Below are positions 6,601 through 10,331 of a DNA stretch of 11,556 nt, one piece after another. Origin of the DNA: JBCBKZ01 sp039026975 (lineage in GTDB: Bacteria > Bacteroidota > Bacteroidia > J057); the NCBI GenBank assembly GCA_039026975.1, contig JBCCLI010000198.1, positions 1-11,556 on the forward strand. Direction: 5' to 3'. Made by a program: the position numbers and the translations under genes. Below the pieces are notes generated by a model. The model searched no databases. It worked only from the letters and a program-made list of their open reading frames with translations, and was not told the origin of the DNA. Position 1 is the first letter of the stretch. Each line of letters starts with the position of its first letter.

Positions 6601-8350
6601 ATCCATTTTCACCTGGTAGTATACAAACAATGCCATCCTTAGGTTCGAAAACATTTATTTCTCCATTAAAGCTGGCAACCCAAATAGTCCCAGGAAAGAC
6701 ATCATCATCTCCATTACAAGTTATTCCTAATGCATTTCCACCAAATCCAGTTATCCAATCTGCTGTAAAGTTTGAGATACTCCCATCCGTATTTAATTCC
6801 ACCCTATGAAGTCTACCTCCTTTATTATTTCCAGCTATCAGATTTCCTTTCATTTGTCCACCAAAGGTGCTGGCTGTATATTCATCTATCCCATTTGTAT
6901 TGTTTGGCCAGATTAATACATTTTGATCATTAGGTCCATCAGGATTATTTTTAGTAGGGTTCCTGAAATCTCCTTCTTTTACATTTGCAAGGGAAGCAGG
7001 ATATGGAGGCCAATCGGCAGGTAGGGATTTTTGGGAGAAATCTACGCTAGTTGGAGATAGTATTTGGGTCCGAAACCAATCATCCGTATAGCCATTATTG
7101 TTACTATCCCCAGGGTCAGAAGAATGAGTCCCTTTAGTGAATAGTCCAGCTCCATTGGGATTAGACCTTGTAGGGTTTGGATGACCGCCGTAATAGCTAC
7201 CAAAAACATAGTTTTGAAGGTCATTGGTAACCAGCTCTAAATGATCCTGATTGTCCACAGGCTCTTCATTGTTATCAATAGCATCACTACCTGGTTCTCC
7301 AGGTCTATAATTATTAGTAGCATTACCTCCTAATCCTTCATTTTCAGGAAAACCACCCCATCCTTCGTTGGCACCATTTTCCGCAATATATATGGCATCA
7401 TTTTCTGTTACTACTAAATCGTAACAATTTCTAAATCCTGGAGAGAGAATTTTAACTGGACCAGCAGGATCATATTTCGCTTGATTCAATCCATCATTTC
7501 CCCCCCAAGGATCATGTATGTCAATCCCATTGTAGCCCGCTTGACTAGGATCTTCAATTCCATTCAGGTTAGCTCTAGTGGGATCATCTAAAGTGGGTAG
7601 ATCATAAACATATTTTCTTCCTGATTCCGGATCCGTTTTTACACCTAGTGATTCGATTTGGTTCAGATCAATTGCCAATATAGCGGCAGATAGCGCATAC
7701 TCATTTGCCCAGGCAAAATTAATACTAGGAGACCCGGCATTGGTATGGCCGCCTTGTGCTAAGAGTAAGTGCGGAACTGAATTAATGATAGCATATTCAA
7801 GTCCATGAGGACCATGATTCTCTTCAGACCTGGGGAGTCCTCGAACTATATCTACAGCTTCCCATACATTACCATTCCAAGACAGCTTTGTGATGATTCC
7901 AGAATTTGTATCCAAATCTTTATCTCCGCTCGGTCCTCCAACTCGTGGATCACTTGATGAAGCGTAAATAATGGGATTTTCTGATGTTCCTAGAACGTAT
8001 AAAGCGGTACACTGCCGCTGATCTGCATTTGTAGATGTACCGTCATCTTGATGATTAGGAATGGTATTAACCAAGCTAATAGTTTCGGAACTAGTAACCA
8101 CGTAGTTATCCGTTGCTACTTTTTGAATACTCAGCGCGTATATATTCCCATATCTTTCTGCTACATACAGCCTACCGTCAGGTCCAAATTGGAGGAAAGT
8201 AGATGCGCCCACATCCACCAGCTCATTCAGATCAAGCTTACTTCCACTAAAAGATATGACCTGACTATACCCCACATTAGATATGAAAATACAGATAATA
8301 AGCAGCAAGTGGTGCATCTTAACCCTAGTCTGTAAGTAAAAAAGGAACAT
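620..8350 (-). CDS. Giant T9SS-exported mosaic protein: sugar-dehydrogenase-like propeller, tandem malectin, Kelch, Ig-like modules, CBM
   Basis: 2576 residues, intact, ending in TAG. Domains in order (residues): signal peptide 12-30; GSDH/PQQ-type beta-propeller about 31-572; Asp-rich TSP3-like calcium repeats 583-641; probable concanavalin-like jelly roll 646-885; malectin 892-1060 and 1076-1244; Kelch propeller 1258-1554; ASPM/Hydin-like Ig about 1560-1668; SprB-like repeat about 1676-1765; APY-GD module 1769-1886; two Ig/PKD-like domains with WxGPGGF 1897-2046; second APY-GD module 2055-2170; Big_7-like Ig 2182-2270; CBM6/GH115-C-like module 2286-2458; type A T9SS sorting domain about 2490-2576. 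I infer a cell-surface or released glycan-binding protein; a catalytic role is uncertain. The start at 8350 gives a polar extension (MFLFYLQTRVK) before the hydrophobic stretch. Met12 (8317), preceded by AGGG five bases upstream, gives a cleaner signal peptide and is probably the real start. The 198-base gap after the glycosyltransferase gene permits, but does not prove, an own promoter. Confidence 0.93.
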   Translation of the reverse strand: MFLFYLQTRVKMHHLLLIICIFISNVGYSQVISFSGSKLDLNELVDVGASTFLQFGPDGRLYVAERYGNIYALSIQKVATDNYVVTSSETISLVNTIPNHQDDGTSTNADQRQCTALYVLGTSENPIIYASSSDPRVGGPSGDKDLDTNSGIITKLSWNGNVWEAVDIVRGLPRSEENHGPHGLEYAIINSVPHLLLAQGGHTNAGSPSINFAWANEYALSAAILAIDLNQIESLGVKTDPESGRKYVYDLPTLDDPTRANLNGIEDPSQAGYNGIDIHDPWGGNDGLNQAKYDPAGPVKILSPGFRNCYDLVVTENDAIYIAENGANEGWGGFPENEGLGGNATNNYRPGEPGSDAIDNNEEPVDNQDHLELVTNDLQNYVFGSYYGGHPNPTRSNPNGAGLFTKGTHSSDPGDSNNNGYTDDWFRTQILSPTSVDFSQKSLPADWPPYPASLANVKEGDFRNPTKNNPDGPNDQNVLIWPNNTNGIDEYTASTFGGQMKGNLIAGNNKGGRLHRVELNTDGSISNFTADWITGFGGNALGITCNGDDDVFPGTIWVASFNGEINVFEPKDGIVCILPGENGYDPNADNDLDGYTNQDEIDNGTNICFPASKPDDFDNDKISNLNDPDDDGDGIADSADPFQLGSPFDLPVTNELFSDQLLLKGYLGLGLTGLMNNGANGPNYLDWLDDPGATTTDSDDILGGAVGGMTIYHTEGDAFSNNQEKAFQYGVNVDENTNTFIVNGRMIAPFYSHSPTESQGIFIGDGFQDDYLKLVLSGNTLVVAGEVAGSSTAGLPTATIGSGFTTLDLYFIIDPVAGTAQMAYAKDGSPTKNTIGNPIFLSGKLLSAVQNPAFPLAVGIIGTADEEDGFASNWDYLNVFSDLIPADLSAIFRVNAGGPTIPSVDGGIAWVSDINATLDINRFTVNTGSTYESPANVWGPNVSSNIQSRTPFSIFNTERFDFSSGEEMKYTFDVEEAGNYRVRLYLREGYIGTSEPGSRVFTVVMDGSIFPSLKDIDLNSLVGFKTATFIEVDVTTPDNLIELEFIHYVQNPVVSGIEILSETDSIPSEAKNLPLFRVNAGGPNLPSLDGYMGWVSDDGATLGENKFEVNTGNKYAGAADSWDPKTPKEITNSTPFEVFATERFDFSSGEELKYTFDVGNQGDYLVRLYMRNAYIGTAEPGKRIFNVEINGNQIGSLTNIDLSADPGHKIGKVFEVPVTTISNLLEIEFIHVVENPLICGIEILTNEEGDSVSHDPLATWTSVPTTNDHIARHECSFIQTGTNFYMLGGRESPQIMERYNIFTSTWDKVASAPKPFNHFQAVEHEGLIWVICAFVNNNFPNELPADHIHMYDPTNDEWIQGGEIPETRRRGGPGIALHDNKFYIVGGNTDGHDGGYVSWFDVYDPATGEWTQLQDAPHQRDHFHSVIVDNKLYLSGGRLSGGLGGVFSPLVAEIDVYDFETNQWSTVSDLPTPRAGTSSVAFNDEIIVVGGEGNGQAYATTEAYNPTTNQWRNLPDMLSPRHGTQALVSGEGIFITAGSPKQGGGNQTNMEVFGENNPVGIQNVGSDLQLPASVSMSPGETKEILLTAINGNTGIFVKNILVSGADAGSFSLGDHVTKNFLLQPNTSIPIFLTLESTFQGNTDADLIIEYGDGKSETVELKAQLTTSCTGTDIPFASFVKEDVSITGADDGSITFTFPDDADNGGIREQLLFSLDGGATFPYSISDDAGSFTINNLSPDTYDLWVSWENEECIQPLGNVTILEGKAVSEIANLVLVNSISNQELIAIEDGGVINLSTYPNPLNIVAKLSNDPSFTVESVFLNLEGPLNLTRVEGVAPYALGGDSGGNYANITLPIGSYTLTAIAYSQKGAKGTAGTPKQINFTIIDQESDPCENGVPTVNAGEDIQLSCGQPTTVLSATASEGGTFNWTGPGGFTESGPNVTITEVGSYTVTFTNSTGCTNSDQVIVSQELFNPSVSIPSSVTLDCTSGVANINSTVNGYTTLSWSGPGGFQSSNENIVVSQAGVYTLTLGGGQGCLITYQVTVADCQPVCTVSEVSQLIIVNAETNEDAFEIIDGMTIYLGDIDHDIAIRAEGNACSFPIKSIKMDLTGQEDFSRTEGKAPYALFGDSGGNFSPWDAEAGNYSLVAIPYSSGGAGGTEGVKKEVNFTISNGNDTGNQSNNPPSVSVVSSKASSSISIGDDVTFTATALDVDGTISKVSFYNGNNLLQVDNAPPYVLTIANIQSGSYYIYAIAEDDDGDQGNSTNISFTLFEEVPGCQAVFNEENGLVVLEAERTQLADGWVLETDIPGYTGNGYIKWDGNNSFGTPGNGLITYKIQINNPGTYRMNWRSRIATGANPTEHNDSWLRFDDADDFFGQKSDGSTVYPKGSGKTPNPNGSGSDGWFKLFMNEANTWFWGAFTSDHDAHSIYVRFDFPGIYNMEISGRSQGHAIDRIILYNEAVSQWFAQDLSQEETLCDSPAPQQSFGSLADNLITFEVSLLPNRTSLRTNVFLLGTEMGRVNTEVIDVHGRRVLVAKCDKESYDQRHELNISGLSTGMYWVRTSLNGVVKINRLMIE
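623..883 (-). other. T9SS type A C-terminal sorting domain of the giant protein
   Basis: Residues about 2490-2576. Pattern: EVSLLPNRTS, then TEVIDVHGRRVL, NISGLSTGMYWVRTS, and a terminal VVKINRLMIE. The D-x-x-G-R and L-x-x-G-x-Y-x-V elements match the TIGR04183-type sorting signal. The usual YPNP opening is degraded to LLPNR. These domains direct outer-membrane translocation by T9SS and are usually cleaved with surface attachment. Confidence 0.85.
977..1495 (-). other. C-terminal carbohydrate-binding module (CBM6/GH115-C-like)
   Basis: Residues 2286-2458. It opens LVVLEAERTQ, continues through GYTGNGYIKWDG and ITYKIQINNPGTYRMNWRSR, and ends IYNMEISGRSQGHAIDRIILY. The E-A-E start, the G-x-Y-x-x-x-W/L-R core and the closing H-x-IDRIIL strand are typical of CBM6-superfamily jelly rolls and of the C-terminal domain of GH115 enzymes. 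Aromatic residues (W2365-like NDSWLRF, W2403, W2414, W2416) could form the glycan face. No hydrolase domain accompanies it here. Confidence 0.65.
1841..2188 (-). repeat. APY-GD module, copy 2 of 4
   Basis: Residues 2055-2170. It follows the pattern EVSQLIIVNAET, then RTEGKAPYALFGDSGGNF, GNYSLVAIPYS, and VNFTIS. Its core KAPYALFGDS is identical to the core of copy 4 in the partial gene at the right edge, closer than to copy 1 of the same protein (VAPYALGGDS). It is followed by an Asn-rich linker and a Big_7-like Ig domain (residues 2182-2270). Confidence 0.75.
2213..2662 (-). repeat. Two tandem Ig/PKD-like domains
   Basis: Residues 1897-2046. Each copy has a Cys in an early strand (C1909, C1986), a WxGPGGF motif (WTGPGGF, WSGPGGF), a GSYTVT or GVYTLT strand, a second Cys (TGC, QGC) and a closing VIVSQ or VTVAD strand. 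These are the hallmarks of the Ig-like fold common in T9SS-exported proteins, where such domains act as spacers or adhesion modules. The paired Cys may form a disulfide. Confidence 0.75.
2693..3046 (-). repeat. APY-GD module, copy 1 of 4
   Basis: Residues 1769-1886 of the giant protein. The module begins with ANLVLVNS, continues through VFLNLEGP to RVEGVAPYALGGDSGGNY and closes with GSYTLTAIAYS and INFTIID. It is an all-beta module of about 118 residues with the same skeleton as the copies at 1841-2188, 10656-10997 and 11285-11556. From memory such modules recur in secreted Cytophagales proteins; I cannot give a family name with confidence. Confidence 0.75.
3689..4579 (-). repeat. Kelch-repeat six-blade beta-propeller
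   Basis: Residues 1258-1554. Successive blades show the Kelch signature of a small-residue/GG pair (MLGGRES, YIVGGNT, YLSGGRL, VVGGEGN, and the weaker ITAGSPK), then Y-x-P-x-T-x-x-W (MYDPTNDEW, VYDPATGEW, VYDFETNQW, AYNPTTNQW) and a P-x-P/R-turn. The second blade lacks the GG pair (WVICAFV). W1260 near the N-terminal edge pairs with the last partial blade around 1525-1554, which fits velcro closure of a six-bladed ring. Kelch propellers mediate protein or glycan binding. No Cu-oxidase (galactose oxidase) ligand set is evident, so I read it as a binding domain. Confidence 0.85.
4619..5677 (-). repeat. Tandem malectin domains (two copies, 184-residue period)
   Basis: Copy 1 is residues 892-1060 (5171-5677) and copy 2 is 1076-1244 (4619-5125). 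Both open with FRVNAGGP, share W-V-S-D, VNTG, TPF-x-x-F-x-TERFDFSSGEE, YTFDV, VRLY, YIGT-x-EPG and end NP-x-x-x-GIEIL. The copies stay in register along their length, with a 184-residue period and no obvious gap, so this is a clear internal duplication. Malectin family domains bind carbohydrate, the eukaryotic prototype binding glucosylated N-glycans. Bacterial copies are usually accessory modules on secreted glycan-active proteins. Confidence 0.88.
5696..6415 (-). other. Probable concanavalin/LamG-like jelly-roll region
   Basis: Residues about 646-885, lying between the calcium linker and the malectin pair. The stretch alternates beta-type hydrophobic segments (TFIVNGRMIAPF, YLKLVLSGNTLVVAGEV, TLDLYFIIDP) and ends with ASNWDYLNVF, a closing strand typical of lectin-like jelly-roll domains in such proteins. 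No catalytic motif is visible. The fold is inferred from strand pattern and context; I do not recognise a named family with certainty. Confidence 0.4.
6428..6604 (-). other. Thrombospondin type 3-like calcium-binding Asp repeats
   Basis: Residues 583-641 contain two calcium-loop motifs: D589-N-D591-L-D593-G-Y-T-N597-Q-D-E600 and D627-P-D629-D-D631-G-D633-G-I-A-D637-S-A-D640. These match the DxDxDGxx(D/N)xx(D/E) pattern of TSP3 repeats, which commonly act as rigid calcium-stabilised linkers in secreted Bacteroidota proteins. They separate the N-terminal propeller from the following jelly-roll-like region. Confidence 0.8.
6635..8260 (-). other. Glucose/sorbosone dehydrogenase-like (PQQ-type) beta-propeller domain
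   Basis: Residues about 31-572. Family-like segments are FLQFGPDGRLYVAER (52-66), NHGPHGLEY (178-186), SPGFRNCYDL (303-312) followed by IYIAENG (320-326), and AGNNKGGRLHRV (506-517). In soluble PQQ glucose dehydrogenase the corresponding segments carry the catalytic His, the Arg-Asn pair and a Lys contacting PQQ; H179 or H182, R307-N308 and K510 could match them. The usual G-R-x-R-D-V segment appears here as GNALGI (538-543), so its two Arg seem to be missing. A long Asn/Asp/Gly-rich insertion sits at about 327-370. The fold call is fairly secure; enzymatic activity is not. Alignment is from memory of the family. Confidence 0.72.
8261..8317 (-). other. Sec signal peptide of the giant protein (Met12-Gln30)
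   Basis: From Met12 the protein has two His, a hydrophobic core (LLLIICIFI) and a small-residue/polar end SNVGYSQ, after which the mature chain begins VISFS. This is the usual Bacteroidota signal peptidase I pattern ending in SQ. No lipobox Cys follows the hydrophobic core. T9SS substrates cross the inner membrane by Sec, which agrees with the C-terminal sorting domain. Confidence 0.8.
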
Positions 8351-8401
8351 ATTTATTACAGGAATTATTTATTCGTAAATTTTTATAAAAAAATTGTCCA
8401 T

Positions 8402-8433
8402 TTTATTGAAACAATAAACACATATAAAATGTG
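8402..8433. promoter_or_regulatory. Two adjacent small palindromes upstream of the giant gene
   Basis: TTTATTG-AAA-CAATAAA (8402-8418) abuts CACAT-ATAAA-ATGTG (8419-8433), both perfect, 52-83 bases upstream of the 8350 start on the minus strand. They could be an operator pair or a weak hairpin ending the glycosyltransferase transcript; on the minus strand a T7 run follows at 8387-8393. I see no clear Bacteroidota promoter (TTTG / TAnnTTTG) in this spacer. Confidence 0.4.
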
Positions 8434-8548
8434 CCGGTAAGGATTCTGTTAAATCATTTACTGATGAAACAGGTCCAGGATTACAGATGACTTTAATTTT
8501 TTTTCTTTATCTGAGAATTAAAGCATTATTTGTAGTCAACCTACCCTT

Positions 8549-9730
8549 TCAGGGAATCACATGATTACCTGCTATACTAAGAGTGGTAGCAATACATTCT
8601 TTGATCTTCTCGTTTGCGTATCTCCAATTCAGATTTTTATCAAATTTTTCTCTACTAGAAATGACTAATTTCTGATATTTCTCCTTATCAGTAAAAATTT
8701 CATAAATTACCTTTGCATAAGCTTCTCCATTCGCATCATATGGCAGCTTATAGCCATTTACTCCATCCTCTACTGCACTAGGAATCCCCCCCGTATGAGT
8801 AGTAATCGACGGAATTCCAAAAGCACTTGCTTCACAGAAGACAATTCCAAAGCATTCAGCTCTGCTTGGAAGCAACAAAAAATGAGTGCGATGTAAAAGC
8901 TCTAAAAACGCTTGATACTCTTTCTCATTGTTCTTATTTAAGAAGGGTATAACGTTTAAATCAGGATGCTGAAACTCAGGTGAAGGAATACAGCCACAGA
9001 CAGTTAAGCTCACCGAAAGGCCCATTTCTGACAAAGTTTCCAGGGCTTCAAAAGCGATAGGGCCTCCCTTTCTTTCCCAAGCTTTACCCAAAAATAAGAG
9101 ATTGCACTTCTCATGTAGGCCAGATTTTTTATTAACTGGAGAAATATCTGGAACTTCATCAATATTGGCCCCAAAAGGAACAAAATGAACTTGTTCTTTT
9201 TTGAACTTTAATGAGTCTATAGCATAATTTTTAGCCCAATCTGAAGTACAAATAATTGAGGTTGTTTTTCTTGCAGCACATTCCTCAATTGTGTAAGCCT
9301 CTTTAACGGAATTAGAAATTAAGTTTGTATGATTTTCATAGTAGTTATGAAGCTGTCCGAAAAATGCATCAGTATATTGACAAATAGGAATGTCCGTTTC
9401 CAAGTAAGCTATTTCTACAGAAGCTGATGATGCGAAAATGATATCAAGATCAACCTCTCTCAAGAGAGTTTCATATCTACTTTTAAAAAATTTTGAAGAG
9501 ATCGTATTATGTATCTTGTTAAACTTTTTACCTAAAAATATGGTACAAACTCGATCTAGAAATGCTATTATACAACGTAAATACAAAGGTTTCTTGATAG
9601 GTCCTAACACCACTACATCACCAAAGTTTTCCTCTAGTCCCCTTAAAAGATGGTAATGAATTCCAGACCAAATCTTTTGATCTTTTGCATCAGCCGAGGT
9701 AAGAAATCCTATCTTGGGTTGCTGTTTCAT
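8549..9730 (-). CDS. GT4-family glycosyltransferase (group 1, GT-B fold)
   Basis: 393 residues, full length for a GT-B enzyme, starting ATG at 9730 after an A-rich stretch (GAGAAAAA) and ending TGA. The N-terminal Rossmann half begins PKIGFLTSAD and carries SGIHYHLLRGLE; CTSDWAKNYA (161-170) and VHFVPFGANID (181-191) lead to the C-terminal domain. There, FLGKAWERKGG (213-223) gives the phosphate-contacting Arg/Lys (R220, K221), and A-E292-CFGIVFC-E300 is the GT4 E-x7-E motif, followed by GIPSITTHTGGIPSAVEDGVNGY. It should transfer a sugar from a nucleotide-sugar donor; donor and acceptor cannot be read from sequence. No signal peptide or membrane segment is evident, so it acts in the cytoplasm or at the inner membrane face. 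It stands alone, separated upstream by a terminator plus a long gap; no strong terminator lies before the giant gene, so read-through into it is possible. Confidence 0.92.
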   Translation of the reverse strand: MKQQPKIGFLTSADAKDQKIWSGIHYHLLRGLEENFGDVVVLGPIKKPLYLRCIIAFLDRVCTIFLGKKFNKIHNTISSKFFKSRYETLLREVDLDIIFASSASVEIAYLETDIPICQYTDAFFGQLHNYYENHTNLISNSVKEAYTIEECAARKTTSIICTSDWAKNYAIDSLKFKKEQVHFVPFGANIDEVPDISPVNKKSGLHEKCNLLFLGKAWERKGGPIAFEALETLSEMGLSVSLTVCGCIPSPEFQHPDLNVIPFLNKNNEKEYQAFLELLHRTHFLLLPSRAECFGIVFCEASAFGIPSITTHTGGIPSAVEDGVNGYKLPYDANGEAYAKVIYEIFTDKEKYQKLVISSREKFDKNLNWRYANEKIKECIATTLSIAGNHVIP

Positions 9731-10265
9731 TTTTTCTCACTTGTAACTTTTCCTCTACTAGGAATCAGTGAATTCATATGTGGCTAATAAGTGAAGATGT
9801 GTTAGCATCTGTTCTAATCCTGTTATTATTTAAATAGTTGAGGATAGGATTTCTAATTCATCTGAATTAAAACCAAAGCAGTATTCAATCCTCCATCTAA
9901 CTATTTTTGAAAAGAGAAATATAATTACCGTCAGAATGAAATAGTTTGGTATTTACACCTATTTTCCTTCTTAAAAGTACCAGATATAATCGATCTATAA
10001 AATATTTCAACAGTATAAATGAACAAACTGACAATTTTTATGCGCGAAAAGAATAATTCCCTTTTAGTTCAGCAGTGAACAGCGATATTGTGCTCTTTAC
10101 TTCTTATTTTTTATTAAAGCTCGCTCGGATACTCTACATCAAAACTATCTTTTACCTAGGATCAAAAAGCAAAAACTCATTACATCTTTCTACCATTCAT
10201 TCGTACTAATTGCAATTAAATAATGCTCACATTTAGATATCTAAGAAGGAATCTCATCCATTTTC
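9731..10265. other. Gene-free AT-rich spacer upstream of the glycosyltransferase
   Basis: No open frame of useful length on either strand, and no recognisable RNA. Small inverted repeats occur near the glycosyltransferase start: TTCCT/AGGAA around 9749-9763 and AGATG-tgttag-CATCT (9795-9810). The glycosyltransferase promoter must lie here, since the upstream gene ends in a strong terminator. No full TTTG-N-TAnnTTTG promoter stands out. Confidence 0.55.
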
Positions 10266-10306
10266 AAAAAGAGATAGGGCTGTCTAGTATCTCATAGACA
10301 GCCCTA
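10266..10306 (-). terminator. Intrinsic terminator of the partial T9SS gene
   Basis: Perfect 12-base arms TAGGGCTGTCTA (10275-10286) and TAGACAGCCCTA (10295-10306) enclose an 8-base loop. Read on the minus strand, the stem is followed by TCTC and then T5 (A-run 10266-10270). It lies 25 bases after the TAA stop, so it very likely ends this transcript and isolates it from the glycosyltransferase gene. Confidence 0.9.
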
Positions 10307-10331
10307 ACAGTTAATGTAAGCTATTTATAAC

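Noticed and set aside
7042..7224. 60-codon minus-strand frame inside the giant gene
   Set aside because: Overlaps the propeller-coding part in another frame; the main frame has clear homology there.
8491..8523. CTTTAATT / AATTAAAG inverted repeat as a terminator for the glycosyltransferase gene
   Set aside because: AT-only-type 8-base stem with a long loop and no T tract after it on the minus strand.
8544..8554. CCCT-ttc-AGGG hairpin overlapping the glycosyltransferase stop codon
   Set aside because: Only four base pairs and no following T run.
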